A stretch of 64,000 bases of DNA from Massilia sp. YIM B02443 (lineage in GTDB: Bacteria; Pseudomonadota; Gammaproteobacteria; Burkholderiales; Burkholderiaceae_D). The translations under genes and the position numbers were made by a program. Each line of letters begins with the position of its first letter. The first letter of the stretch is position 1. The stretch is from positions 1 to 64,000 of the forward strand of contig NZ_JASNRA010000003.1 in NCBI RefSeq assembly GCF_030411955.1. Reading direction: 5' to 3'. The notes under the pieces were generated by a model. The model worked only from the letters and a program-made list of their open reading frames with translations. It did not search any database and was not told the DNA's origin. This document shows, in pieces, positions 40,223 to 48,952 of the stretch.

Positions 40223-40253
40223 TTGACCTTGCAGTCACTATAGGGTTTCCAAT
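40223..40253 (+). promoter_or_regulatory. MerR-type promoter/operator for the CDF gene
   Basis: TTGACC (40223-40228) and the weak -10 TCCAAT (40248-40253) are separated by 19 bases, the long spacing that MerR proteins correct. Between and over them, 40226-40246 is an imperfect dyad with ACC at one end and GGGT at the other (GCAGTCACTATAGGGT). It fits the ACCCTATAG..CTATAGGGT-like operators of the family. Confidence 0.7.
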
Positions 40254-40293
40254 GGGGGGATTCTAATCCAGATGGCGATTCTTGGAGGTGTCC

Positions 40294-40929
40294 ATGTCCG
40301 CATGCTGTGCCGGTTCCTGCAATGCTGCCGCACCGCCACCCGACGGCCGCTACCGCAAGGTGCTGTGGGCGGCCTTGCTGGTGAATGTTGCGATGTTCGG
40401 GGTCGAACTGGCGGCCAGCATGCGCGCCGGCTCGGTGGCGCTGCTGGCCGATTCGGCCGACTTCCTGGGCGACGCCGCCAACTATGGCGTGTCGCTGTTC
40501 GTGCTCGGGCTGGCGCCGGTCTGGCGTTCGCGCGCGGCCTGGGGCAAGGGACTGGTGATGGGCGTGTTCGGCGTGCTGGTGCTGGCGCGTGCGCTGTTGG
40601 GCGGGCTCGGCGGCGGCGTGCCGCATGCGCAGACCATGGGCGCGGTCGGGATGCTGGCGTTCGCTGCCAACGGCGCGGTGGCGGCGCTGCTGTACGCGTT
40701 TCGTAACGGCGACGCCAATATGCGCTCGGTGTGGCTGTGCACGCGCAACGACATGATCGGCAACCTGGCGGTGCTGCTGGCCGCGCTCGGCGTGTTCGGC
40801 ACCCAGGCCGGATGGCCGGACATCGCGGTGGCGGCGATCATGGCCTTGCTCGGATTGTCGTCGGCGCGCGATGTGATGCGCCAGGCACGGCTGGAAATGC
40901 GCGCGCGCACGCCGCTGGCGGCGTCCTAG
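40294..40929 (+). CDS. Short CDF-type cation efflux protein
   Basis: A 211-residue inner-membrane protein with six hydrophobic stretches, starting [20 protein letters not shown]. The CDF metal-site motif [19 protein letters not shown] is present in the second helix, and [14 protein letters not shown] matches helix V. The usual cytoplasmic C-terminal domain is absent. The N-terminus is cysteine-rich (CCAGSC), which may bind soft metals. ATG 40294 follows GGAGG. It is divergent from a Cd/Pb-type MerR regulator, so it is probably a Cd/Pb/Zn exporter. Confidence 0.85.
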   Translation: MSACCAGSCNAAAPPPDGRYRKVLWAALLVNVAMFGVELAASMRAGSVALLADSADFLGDAANYGVSLFVLGLAPVWRSRAAWGKGLVMGVFGVLVLARALLGGLGGGVPHAQTMGAVGMLAFAANGAVAALLYAFRNGDANMRSVWLCTRNDMIGNLAVLLAALGVFGTQAGWPDIAVAAIMALLGLSSARDVMRQARLEMRARTPLAAS

Positions 40930-42329
40930 TCGTAGGCCAGGGGCGAGGCGCTGTTGCACGCCTGGCGTCCGGACGGCTCGTGCAGCAGCGCGGCCACGGC
41001 GGCGGCGACCCTGTCCGGCGCCAGCAGGTCGAGGCAGGCGTGGTGCACTTGCGGGCAGGTGCTGCGCAGGCAATCGCGGCAGTCGACCGGATGGAACAGC
41101 ACCCGCTGCGCGACCTGCCACGGCGTGTGCTGGGGATTGGTCATGGCGTACAGGCTGACCACCGGCGTGCCGACGGCGGCGGCGATATGGGCCGGGCCGG
41201 TATTGTTGGCCACCAGCAGCCGCGCGCGCTGCAGCAACATCCCGAGCTGGGGCAAATCCAGGCGGCCGGCGAGCGAACGCGCCTTGAGGGGGCTGGACAG
41301 GGGCGGGTGGGGCATGGCGTTGGCGGCGCCGATCATGGCGTCGATGACGCGCGCTTCGGCGGCATCGCCGCTGAGGACGAGCTGGTGGTCCATGCTACCG
41401 AGCAGGCGCAGCAGCTCGGGCCAGTGGCGCGCCGGGTAGCGCCGTGACGGTGCGCTGGCGCCGGGATGCAAGACCAGGAAGGGCCGGCTGGAATCGATGC
41501 CGGCGCGGTCCAGGCAGGCGTCGAGCTCGGCGCCGGCATCGTCGGGCGCCGCGAACGACAGGTGCAATGCGCTTGTCGTGCAGCCGATCGCGGCAACCAG
41601 GTCGAGCTGGCGCTGCACTTCGTGGCGCTTGGCGCGTTCGCGCTCCGGTTCCTGCACCCAGTCGGTGAGCAGGGCGTAGGGATTCTCGCGGCAGGTGGCC
41701 AGGCGCAGCGGGATGCCGGCCAGGTGGCACAGCATGGCGGCGGGGAGGGCGCTCTGGCTGTACGAGGTGAAGATGACGGCGCCGTCGAAGGCATGGCGGC
41801 GCAGTTCGGCGGCCAGCCGGTGCAGGGAGGAGGATGAGGACGCGTCCATTCCTTCGGCGGTGTCCGCATTCCTCTTTTGCGGCGCGATCGCGCCCATGGT
41901 TTCTGCCGTGAACGTCTCCATTCCCTCCAGCGCGTCCGCATGTGCCTTGCTCATCGGAGCAGCATCCGTTTCCGCCACCTGAGCGGCATCCTTGCTCTCC
42001 ATCCGAACAGCATCCATGCGTTGCAGCGGAAAAGCATCCCTTCCCGCCGCCGTGGCCGGCTGCTTCATCCACGGCACGTTCCAGACCAGCGCGGCATCGA
42101 GCTCGGGAATGCATGGCGCCACGGCCGCTCCGGCAGGGGAAGACAGCAGGGTCAGGTGGCGGCCCGGCACGGCATCGCGCAGCGCGCGCATGGCCGGCGT
42201 GCACATCAGCACGTCGCCGAGGGAGTCGAGGCGGATGCACAGGATGTGGCGCGCCGCCCGCCAGCGGGCGGCGGCGGCGGGGTTCGCGTTCAGGACTGCT
42301 GCCGGGCCGACGCGCGGTTCATCGTTCAT
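40926..42329 (-). CDS. GT9 family glycosyltransferase (heptosyltransferase-like) with insertion
   Basis: A 467-residue GT-B fold enzyme of family 9. The N-terminal part has HILCIRLDSLGDVLMCTPAM. The C-terminal donor domain has LVLHPGASAPSRRYPA and LLVANNTGPAHIAAAVGTPV. It probably adds heptose or a similar sugar to a surface glycan. Between NVPWMK (about residue 87) and LHRLAAELRR (about 165) there is a Met/Ala/Asp/Glu-rich stretch of about 75 residues, absent from the family as I know it. The gene ends in a four-base overlap with the convergent CDF gene. Confidence 0.85.
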   Translation of the reverse strand: MNDEPRVGPAAVLNANPAAAARWRAARHILCIRLDSLGDVLMCTPAMRALRDAVPGRHLTLLSSPAGAAVAPCIPELDAALVWNVPWMKQPATAAGRDAFPLQRMDAVRMESKDAAQVAETDAAPMSKAHADALEGMETFTAETMGAIAPQKRNADTAEGMDASSSSSLHRLAAELRRHAFDGAVIFTSYSQSALPAAMLCHLAGIPLRLATCRENPYALLTDWVQEPERERAKRHEVQRQLDLVAAIGCTTSALHLSFAAPDDAGAELDACLDRAGIDSSRPFLVLHPGASAPSRRYPARHWPELLRLLGSMDHQLVLSGDAAEARVIDAMIGAANAMPHPPLSSPLKARSLAGRLDLPQLGMLLQRARLLVANNTGPAHIAAAVGTPVVSLYAMTNPQHTPWQVAQRVLFHPVDCRDCLRSTCPQVHHACLDLLAPDRVAAAVAALLHEPSGRQACNSASPLAYD

Positions 42330-42427
42330 CGCGAGATCCTGTGTGCACAGCGATTGCGTCGCTCGGTCCCGCGCGCATAACGATGACGCTCATCGCCCGT
42401 CCTCATGCAGGCGGCGGCGCCCGGCGT

Positions 42428-42991
42428 TCATCGCTCCTCCCCATGCCGGGCGATCAGCATGGCCGCGCTGTACAGGTCGGGCGCGATGCGCGTCGGCAGG
42501 CGGCGCGGACCGAGGCGCCATTCGGTTTCGTTGCCGTTGTCGATCAGCAGGGTGCGGCAGCCGGCGCGGTTGCCGGCTTCGACGTCGTGCAGGATGTCGC
42601 CGATCATCCACGAGGCGCGCAGGTCGATGCCGTGTTCGTGGGCCGCGCGCAGCAACATGCCGGGGGACGGCTTGCGGCAGGCGCAGGCGAAGGCATAGTC
42701 GCTGACCGTGCCGAGCGGATGGTGTGGGCAGTAATAAAAGCCGTCGAGCGAGAGCTGTTCGCGAAACAGCAGGTCGCTCAGGCGGTCGGCGACCGGCCCC
42801 ATCGCGTCTTCGCCGAAGCAGCCATGCGCGATGCCGGACTGGTTCGAGACCACGAACAGGCGGTAGCCGAGCCCGGCCAGCAGGCGCAGGGCGGGCCCGG
42901 CCCCGCTCACCAGGCGGATGCGGCGCGGCTCGACGTTGAAGGGGAAGTCGTCGATCAGCGTGCCGTCCTTGTCGAGGAAGATCGCCTTCAT
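42428..42991 (-). CDS. HAD-IIIA sugar phosphatase, GmhB-like
   Basis: A 187-residue HAD hydrolase resembling D-glycero-D-manno-heptose-1,7-bisphosphate 7-phosphatase. Motif I is FLDKDGTLIDD, motif II VVSNQSGIAHG, and the zinc-binding loop is CPHHP with CACRKPSPGM. Motif IV WMIGDILHDVEAG is intact. The product would feed ADP-heptose synthesis, which agrees with the GT9 gene downstream. It starts just before the SDR stop codon, so it is translationally coupled. Confidence 0.88.
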   Translation of the reverse strand: MKAIFLDKDGTLIDDFPFNVEPRRIRLVSGAGPALRLLAGLGYRLFVVSNQSGIAHGCFGEDAMGPVADRLSDLLFREQLSLDGFYYCPHHPLGTVSDYAFACACRKPSPGMLLRAAHEHGIDLRASWMIGDILHDVEAGNRAGCRTLLIDNGNETEWRLGPRRLPTRIAPDLYSAAMLIARHGEER

Positions 42992-42992
42992 G

Positions 42993-43832
42993 TCACGGCC
43001 ACGATGTTTCGCGCAGCGGCAGGATGGTCAGCTCGGCGACTACGCTCGATGCCGGCAACAGCAGTACCGAGCGGATCGCGTCGGCCACGTCGTCGGGATC
43101 CTGCAAGGCGGCAGCGTCGAGTTCGGGGAAGCGTTCGAGCAGGAAGGGCGTGCGCATGCCGCCGGCCACCACGGCCGTGACGCGGATGCCGTAGGGCCGC
43201 AGTTCGGCATGCAGCGCATGCGACAGGCCGAGCAGGCCCCATTTGCTGGCGTGGTAGGCGCTGGCGTTGGGCCAGGCGCGCTTGGCGGCGGTGGAGGCGA
43301 TGTTGACGATGGCGCCGCCACCCTGGCGCCGCATGGCCGCTGCCGCCTGGCGCGCCAGCACGAACGGGGCATTGAGGTTGGTGCCGATCACGCGCAGCCA
43401 GTCGCCGTCGCTCAGTTCGTGAAGCGGCAGGGTGATGTCGGTGCCCGCGTTGTTGACCAGGATGTCGAGCCGCCCATTGCCATCCAGAGCAGCATCGACC
43501 GCGCGCGCCGCTTCGTGCGGATCGGCCAGGTCGGCCGCGAAGCCGCGCGCGTCAAACCCGCGTTCGCGCAGGGCCGCCATGCCGTCGGCCAGGCGCCCGG
43601 CCTGGATGTCGACCCCGACCACGGTGGCGCCGGCCTCGCCCAGCACGCGCGCCAATGAAGCGCCCAGGCCGCTTGCCGCGCCGGTGATCAGGACGGTCTT
43701 GCCGGCGAGCGGCGCGGCGCGCGCCGGCGCCAGGGGCGACGCTGCAGACGCTGGCGCCGGGTCGTCCGATACCACTGGCGCCACTGCTGCCGCCGAAATT
43801 GCCGATGTTGCCGATGCTGCGGGTGTGATCAT
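42993..43832 (-). CDS. SDR family oxidoreductase with low-complexity N-terminus
   Basis: A 279-residue short-chain dehydrogenase. The cofactor-binding motif TGAASGLGASLARVLGEAG begins near residue 51. NNAGTD and the catalytic Tyr/Lys in YHASKWG are present. The first 45 residues are almost only Ala, Pro and Ser, an unusual extension, but CAGGAGAGCGC before ATG 43832 supports this start. It overlaps the upstream GT4 stop by ATGA. Its substrate is probably a nucleotide sugar or a glycan precursor. Confidence 0.85.
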   Translation of the reverse strand: MITPAASATSAISAAAVAPVVSDDPAPASAASPLAPARAAPLAGKTVLITGAASGLGASLARVLGEAGATVVGVDIQAGRLADGMAALRERGFDARGFAADLADPHEAARAVDAALDGNGRLDILVNNAGTDITLPLHELSDGDWLRVIGTNLNAPFVLARQAAAAMRRQGGGAIVNIASTAAKRAWPNASAYHASKWGLLGLSHALHAELRPYGIRVTAVVAGGMRTPFLLERFPELDAAALQDPDDVADAIRSVLLLPASSVVAELTILPLRETSWP

Positions 43833-45673
43833 GCGCTCTCCTGGCTGGATAGGAAGGCGGGCCGGTGGGCCGCCCGGGTTTCTTCGAGGACTTCGGTATA
43901 GACCGTCATCACCTGCTGCGCGACGCGCTGCCAGGTGTAGTGTTCGCAGGCGCGTACCCGTCCGAGCTGGCCCATGCGCTGGGCGCGCTCGGGCTGGCGC
44001 TGTAGCCGGGCCAGGCGATCGGCCAGGGCTTCCGGATCGCGCGGCGGCACCAGGTAGCCGGTGATGCCGTCGAGTACCGTGTTCTTGATGCCGCCGACGC
44101 CGGCGCCGACCACGGCGCGCGCGCAGGCCATCGCCTCGACCGGTGTGATGCCGAAAGGTTCGTACCAGGGCGTGCTGGCGAACACGTCGGCGGCGGCGTA
44201 GTAGTCGCGCAGGATGTCGCGCGGCTGGCGGCCCTCGAAGCGGACGTGGGCCGCGATGCCGAGTTCGCGTGCCAGCTGGCGCAGGCGCGCGAGTTCGGCG
44301 CCGTCGTGGCCGGACGCTGGATCCTGTAAGCGATCGCGGCCGATAGGGTCATGTCGGGTGGTGTTGCCGCCATCGCCGAGGGTCCCTCCAGCGCCGTCGG
44401 CAGTAGTAGCAGTATCAGCACCATCGGTATCAGCACCCAAAGCGCCAGCACCAGCACCCTCGGCACCAGCACCCTCGGCACCAGCACCCTCGGCACCAGC
44501 ACCCTCGGCACCAGCACCCTCGGCACCAGCACCCTCGGCACCAGCACCGTCATCAATAACACCACTAGCACTATCAAAAGCACGACGAGCTCCATCAAGT
44601 GCATCACTGCCACCATCAGCACCATCAGCACCGTCAGCACCGTCAGCACCATCAGCACCATCAGCACCATTGCCAGCTTGCTGGAGTGCTGCCTGAATCG
44701 CCGGCGTGGTGCTGACGTGTCCGGCTTCGGCCGTGGGATCATCGCCGCCGACGATCACCAGCTCGGCGTCGACGCCGTGGCGCTGGCGCAGCATGGCGAC
44801 GCTCTGGATGACGGTGTCGACGCCCTTGCGCGGCACCATGCGCCCCAGTTGCAGCACGACGAAGCGGCTGCCGGGGATACGCAGGCGCTGGCGCGCCTCG
44901 CGCATCGGCACCGGCCAGAATTCGGCGGGCGAGAAGCCACACGGGACGACCGCGATGCGCGGGGATGGCGCGTCGTACAGGTGTTCCATGTCGAGCCGGT
45001 CTTGCGGGCATTCGGCGATCACGCGGCCGGCGTCGCGCATCAGGTCGCTTTCGATCTGGACGCGCTGGACCGGAAAGCCGTCGGCGGTGCCCTGGGCCAG
45101 GCGCCGCACCTGCCCCAGCGCATGGAAGGTGATCACGAAGGGCAGGTTGAGCGTACGCCGCAGGTGCGCCGCCACCATGCCGGACATGAAGAAGTTGGCG
45201 TGTACCAGGTCGTACATGGCCGGCTGGCGGCGCGCAAAGCGCGCCACGAAGCGTGCGAAGGCGTCGATATAGGGCAGCATCTGTTCTTTCGGCACATGGC
45301 GCGCCGGGCCGGCCGGGACGTGGATCACGCGCACGCCGTCCAACCAGTCGACTACCGGCCGCAGTCCGGGCGCATTGCGCCGGGTGAAGATGTCGACCGC
45401 GACGCCGGCGCGCGCCAGCTCGCGCGCGAGTTGCGCCACGTAGACGTTCTGGCCGCCGCAGTCGATGCTGCCCGGTTCGGCCAGCGGCGAGGCGTGGTCG
45501 CTGATCATGGCGATGCGGCGCGGCAGCGCCGGGGCGGCATCGGCATGCGTGATTGCCGATGCCTGCGGCAGCTTTGCATCGGCTTCATCGGAGCGCGCCG
45601 GCCCCAGCCCGTCGTCCCCGGGCCAGCCGGCGTCCAGCGAGACCGCGATCGTCGGTGCATCGTGTGGCTTCAT
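43829..45673 (-). CDS. GT4 family glycosyltransferase with minisatellite-encoded insertion
   Basis: A 614-residue family 4 (GT-B) glycosyltransferase. The N-terminal domain has [19 protein letters not shown], related to sucrose-phosphate-synthase-like GT4 enzymes. The donor domain has [23 protein letters not shown] 45673 ([10 protein letters not shown]) follows AGGAGTCCGC; a longer frame is rejected. Between VIVGGDDP (about 311) and [12 protein letters not shown] (about 458) an insertion of nearly 150 residues contains six ADG units and runs of EGAGA encoded by tandem DNA repeats. Apart from it, motifs are intact. It overlaps both neighbouring genes by ATGA. Confidence 0.88.
   Translation of the reverse strand: MKPHDAPTIAVSLDAGWPGDDGLGPARSDEADAKLPQASAITHADAAPALPRRIAMISDHASPLAEPGSIDCGGQNVYVAQLARELARAGVAVDIFTRRNAPGLRPVVDWLDGVRVIHVPAGPARHVPKEQMLPYIDAFARFVARFARRQPAMYDLVHANFFMSGMVAAHLRRTLNLPFVITFHALGQVRRLAQGTADGFPVQRVQIESDLMRDAGRVIAECPQDRLDMEHLYDAPSPRIAVVPCGFSPAEFWPVPMREARQRLRIPGSRFVVLQLGRMVPRKGVDTVIQSVAMLRQRHGVDAELVIVGGDDPTAEAGHVSTTPAIQAALQQAGNGADGADGADGADGADGADGGSDALDGARRAFDSASGVIDDGAGAEGAGAEGAGAEGAGAEGAGAEGAGAEGAGAGALGADTDGADTATTADGAGGTLGDGGNTTRHDPIGRDRLQDPASGHDGAELARLRQLARELGIAAHVRFEGRQPRDILRDYYAAADVFASTPWYEPFGITPVEAMACARAVVGAGVGGIKNTVLDGITGYLVPPRDPEALADRLARLQRQPERAQRMGQLGRVRACEHYTWQRVAQQVMTVYTEVLEETRAAHRPAFLSSQESA
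44451..44549 (-). repeat. 15-bp in-frame minisatellite inside the GT4 gene
   Basis: Six perfect copies of CCAGCACCCTCGGCA (plus strand) span 44451-44540, followed by a partial copy. Unit length is a multiple of three, so copy-number change keeps the frame. On the coding strand it gives repeated Glu-Gly-Ala-Gly-Ala. Confidence 0.95.
44612..44665 (-). repeat. 9-bp in-frame repeat inside the GT4 gene
   Basis: Six tandem copies of ACCATCAGC, two of them with ACCGTCAGC, encode Ala-Asp-Gly repeats on the coding strand. The array is 63 bases from the 15-bp array within the same insertion. Confidence 0.92.
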
Positions 45674-46656
45674 GCGGACTCCTGGTGAGCGTGACGGAGG
45701 GAGTGGGCGGGCAGGTCGGTGACGTGGCGCAGCGTGGCGTCCCAGTCGCGGCTGAAGCGCTCGATGGAAAAGCGTTCCATGGCACGCTGCCGGCCGCGTT
45801 CGCCAAGAGCGCGCGCCAGCGCCGGTTCGCGCAGCAGGGTTTGCATGTGGCTGCACAGGACCTCGGGGCGCGTGTCGGAAAATCCGGACACGCCGTTCTC
45901 GATCACGGTGGCCATCTCGGTCGTGGCCAGCGCCACCACCGGCATGCCGATCATCATGGCTTCGATCACCGACAGGCCCAGGCTGGAATAGCGGATCGGA
46001 CTGAACAAAAAGCGGTAGCGCGCGGCGAACCCGAACAGCTGGCCGTGCTCGACTTCGCCGAGTCCGCCCAGTTCATCGGACGCCATGCCGACCAGGTCGA
46101 GCGGCAACTGGCGCCGTGCCGCCAGGAACAGGTCGGGCCCCATGCGCCGGCCGCGCCGCGCCAGGTTGTTGCTGATCACCAGGCCGCGCGCCAGTTCACC
46201 GTGCCAGGCGACGCCGGACGGCGCCGCCACGCCGTGCTCGATGACGCGCGTCGGCGTGCGGCCGCTGTTCCACGCCAGGGCGTTATACGGCGTGACGTGC
46301 ACCAGCAGCACGTTGGGGTCGTCCACCGGATGCCGGGTCTCGGTGGGGTGCGCCAGCGGCGGATCGTGCTCGAGGTAGATGCGCGGCAGCGCCCGCTGAG
46401 CCGGCGTCAACAGATCGTACTGGTCGCGTTCCCATTGATGGTCGTCCTGGAACAGGATGCAATCGAACTGGCGCGTGCGCGCGGTCTCGGCCGGCAGGTC
46501 GTGGACGTTGTCACCCCATGGATGGTGGCCGCAGCGGCCGCCGTAGCCGGGTGGGCGGCCGGGACGCGACAGCACGTGGAAGTCGTGCGGCGCGTGCGAC
46601 AGGTAATACAGGTAGCTGCCATGCGTGTGCCACGTGAGGACCTGGAGCCGGCGCAT
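45670..46656 (-). CDS. GT4 family glycosyltransferase
   Basis: A 328-residue GT-B enzyme (RRLQVLTWHTHGSYLYYLSH at the N-terminus). The donor-site region is SPIRYSSLGLSVIEAMMIGMPVVALATTEMATVIENG, close to family 4 patterns. It is a little short for the family but seems complete. The stop overlaps the next start by ATGA, and it lies eight bases after the GT2 gene, so the cluster is one operon. Confidence 0.85.
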   Translation of the reverse strand: MRRLQVLTWHTHGSYLYYLSHAPHDFHVLSRPGRPPGYGGRCGHHPWGDNVHDLPAETARTRQFDCILFQDDHQWERDQYDLLTPAQRALPRIYLEHDPPLAHPTETRHPVDDPNVLLVHVTPYNALAWNSGRTPTRVIEHGVAAPSGVAWHGELARGLVISNNLARRGRRMGPDLFLAARRQLPLDLVGMASDELGGLGEVEHGQLFGFAARYRFLFSPIRYSSLGLSVIEAMMIGMPVVALATTEMATVIENGVSGFSDTRPEVLCSHMQTLLREPALARALGERGRQRAMERFSIERFSRDWDATLRHVTDLPAHSLRHAHQESA

Positions 46657-46663
46657 GGGGGCC

Positions 46664-47674
46664 TCACGCGAAGCGCACGCGGAAACGCACGGCGCCGGCC
46701 AGGCGCCAGAACACGGCCAGCGGCGGCAGCAGCAGCGAGGTGAGCGCCATCTCGGCCACGTGCGAGACGCTGTGCGCGGTGCCGTGCAGGCGCCGCGCGC
46801 ACAGGCGCACGGTGAGCGCCAGCCAGGCCAGGGCGCCGGCCAGCGCCAGCCAGCGCGCGCCCAGCAGCCAGCTGCCCAGCGTCAACAGCAGCGCACCGAC
46901 GATGGCGTAGTGTTCCCAGCACGGGTGCGCCTCGACGCGCTGGCGGTACAGGGCGGGATGCTTCTTGTACAGCAGAGCGTCGAACACGACGTGGCGGATC
47001 TGCAGCAGGCTCGCCCCCCACGGCGCCGGACGCACCGGGTGGGTGGCCAGCGCCAGTGGCGCGCGTACGATGCGCACGCCGTGCTCGAGCAGCCGGAAGT
47101 GCAGGTCGGCGTCGCTGCCGCGCTGCACGCTGAAGCGCTCGTCGAAACCGTCCAGGCGTTCGAGCACCGGCTTGTGGATGAAGCAGTTGGCGCTGCTGAA
47201 ATCGGCGCGTTCGTGGGCGTGGGCGCTGCGCTGGCGGTCGGTCGGACGCGCCGGCACCGGGGTCTCGATGCGCCCGCACGCCACCTCGGCGCCGTCGCCG
47301 AAAGCCGACAGGCCGTGTTCGAGCCAGCCCGGCGCCGGCACCGCGTCGTCGCTGGTGAAGGCGACGATGGCGCCGCGTGCGGCGCGCCAGCCGCGGTTGC
47401 GCGCGGCGGACGGGCCGCGCGGGCCGGTGTTGGCGACGTAGACCAGGCGCGGGCCGCGTTCGAGGGTGCGGGTGCGCCAGCCGGCCACCAGGTGCAGGGT
47501 GTTGTGGTTGGGTTCGTCGTCGACGACGATGACTTCGTAGCTGCGCGGGTCGAGGGTCTGGCGCATCAAGGCATCCAGACTGCGGTCGAGCAGGTCCATG
47601 CGGCCGCAAGCCGGCAGCACCACCGAGACGGTGGTCAGGACGTCGGCGCTCGGGACGTCATCCGTGGCTGGCAT
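46664..47674 (-). CDS. GT2 family glycosyltransferase
   Basis: A 336-residue family 2 (GT-A) enzyme: TVSVVLPACGRMDLLDRSLDAL, the metal/nucleotide site VAFTSDDAVPAPGWLE, then CGRIETPVPAR. The C-terminal part has two hydrophobic segments (about 245-280), so it is membrane associated. ATG 47674 (MPATDDVPSA) follows AGGGGGAGACATCAC and is preferred to the frame start at 47704. It is the first gene of the glycan operon. Confidence 0.87.
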   Translation of the reverse strand: MPATDDVPSADVLTTVSVVLPACGRMDLLDRSLDALMRQTLDPRSYEVIVVDDEPNHNTLHLVAGWRTRTLERGPRLVYVANTGPRGPSAARNRGWRAARGAIVAFTSDDAVPAPGWLEHGLSAFGDGAEVACGRIETPVPARPTDRQRSAHAHERADFSSANCFIHKPVLERLDGFDERFSVQRGSDADLHFRLLEHGVRIVRAPLALATHPVRPAPWGASLLQIRHVVFDALLYKKHPALYRQRVEAHPCWEHYAIVGALLLTLGSWLLGARWLALAGALAWLALTVRLCARRLHGTAHSVSHVAEMALTSLLLPPLAVFWRLAGAVRFRVRFA

Positions 47675-47803
47675 GTGATGTCTCCCCCTGGTCTCGTTCG
47701 CCACTTCATCGTGACGATCGTGAGCGGTTCGATTGCCGGGTTACGGCTGGGGTTCCGCGACATCTGTACAGCTTGGAGGTGGATCAATCGTTTGCCCATA
47801 AAC

Positions 47804-47906
47804 GTCGTCCCCGCGAAGGCGGGGACCCAAGTCCGTTGCGTAGCCACTGCGTTTGATTGCACTGGTACGCACCGAAACTTGGGTCCCCGCCTGCGCGGGG
47901 AGTCAT
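47804..47906. repeat. Inverted repeat of the CCCCGC..GCGGGG REP type
   Basis: The left arm GTCCCCGCGAAGGCGGGGAC with CCAAGT is mirrored by ACTTGGGTCCCCGC, CTGCG and CGGGGA about 45 bases later, and each arm is itself a small hairpin. This is a two-unit BIME-like element of a repeat class common in proteobacteria. The rest of 47675-48010 holds no gene I can support. Confidence 0.75.
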
Positions 47907-48010
47907 TACGACCAATGGGAGTAATGACGGTCTTGAGGATAACGTTCCGAATTTACGCTAACGATATGCTGCTTGCGCGTTGTTAGCGATATATCGCGGG
48001 CGCCTCACAA

Positions 48011-48952
48011 TCACCCCCGCGAGAACCCCGTGTCGTCATCCATCTTGCGATCGCCCGCCAATTTATTGGCCCCGCCCGGGCTGCGCGGGTAGCCGCCGGC
48101 GGCGTCGTTCGATTCGTGCACCGGATTCGGTTCGGCGTGCATGCTACCGCCCGGCTTGTAGCCCGGGTTCTCGCTGGTCGGGCCGGTGCCGCCGGGGCTG
48201 CGCGGCAGGCCGCCGGCGACGTCGTTCGACTGGTGCACGTCGTGGCTGCCGGCGTCGCGCGCGCCGGCGGCGGTTTGCGAGCCGCTGCGGTCGGTGCTGT
48301 CGGCCGACTGGCCGGCCTGGCTGGCGCCGCGCTCGGACGCTTCGATGCGCTCGATGCCGCCGCTCTGGCGGTTGCCGTAGATGTCGCCCTGCTGCGCGCC
48401 CGGCAGGCCGGCTTCGGTGCCATGCGCGTCGGGGCCGCTGTTACCCGGGACCACGCCGTGGTGGCGGCCGAGCGAGCCGCCCTGCAGCTCGGGCTGGGCC
48501 GGGTTCTGCGGATTCATGGCTTCGGTGGCCTGGGTGTTGCCCTGGCGGTTGGCCGGATGGTCGCGCAGCGAAGTGCCGGAGTCGGCCGGACGGTGGCCGA
48601 CCGGCTGCTCGAGTTCGCCCCAGGCGCCGGAACGCATCTCCATCTGGCGCTGGTGGCTGTCGGTGATGCCCTGCTGCGGGCCGGAGCCGCCGGTCTGCTG
48701 GGTCTGCATCGAGCCACCCGGCAGGTCGCCGCCCTGGCCGCTGCCGTCCGGGCTGCCGCCCAGGCCGGCCTGGTCGTGTCCGCCCGAATGCGCCATGCCG
48801 GTGCCCGACATGCCGCGCTGTTCGCTGGCGCCGTTCGGGTAGGTGTGGTCGTTCGGACCACTGGTGGTGTTGCCTTTGGCGCCGGGCGTCCACTTTTCGT
48901 TGGCGCCATTATTGGTTTGATTGTTGCTCTCGCTGCGTTGGTTCGCATCCAT
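48011..48952 (-). CDS. Gly/Asn/Gln-rich disordered protein
   Basis: A 313-residue hydrophilic protein starting MDANQRSESNNQTNNGANEK behind AGGAGGCCGAC. It is composed mainly of Gly, Ser, Asn, Gln, Asp and Pro with no hydrophobic core. Two near-repeats near the end read SNDVAGGLPRSPGG and SNDAAGGYPRSPGG. It resembles stress-associated hydrophilic proteins only in composition. It is divergent from a KGG-type stress protein, with which it shares a 351-base regulatory region. Function unknown. Confidence 0.7.
   Translation of the reverse strand: MDANQRSESNNQTNNGANEKWTPGAKGNTTSGPNDHTYPNGASEQRGMSGTGMAHSGGHDQAGLGGSPDGSGQGGDLPGGSMQTQQTGGSGPQQGITDSHQRQMEMRSGAWGELEQPVGHRPADSGTSLRDHPANRQGNTQATEAMNPQNPAQPELQGGSLGRHHGVVPGNSGPDAHGTEAGLPGAQQGDIYGNRQSGGIERIEASERGASQAGQSADSTDRSGSQTAAGARDAGSHDVHQSNDVAGGLPRSPGGTGPTSENPGYKPGGSMHAEPNPVHESNDAAGGYPRSPGGANKLAGDRKMDDDTGFSRG

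Noticed and set aside
44451-44665. Tandem repeats considered as a CRISPR array
   Set aside because: Units of 15 and 9 bases are directly adjacent without spacers and lie inside a coding frame.
44351-45688. 445-codon plus-strand frame with STLGT repeats
   Set aside because: It reads the minisatellite of the GT4 gene in antisense. The GT4 motifs fix the coding strand.
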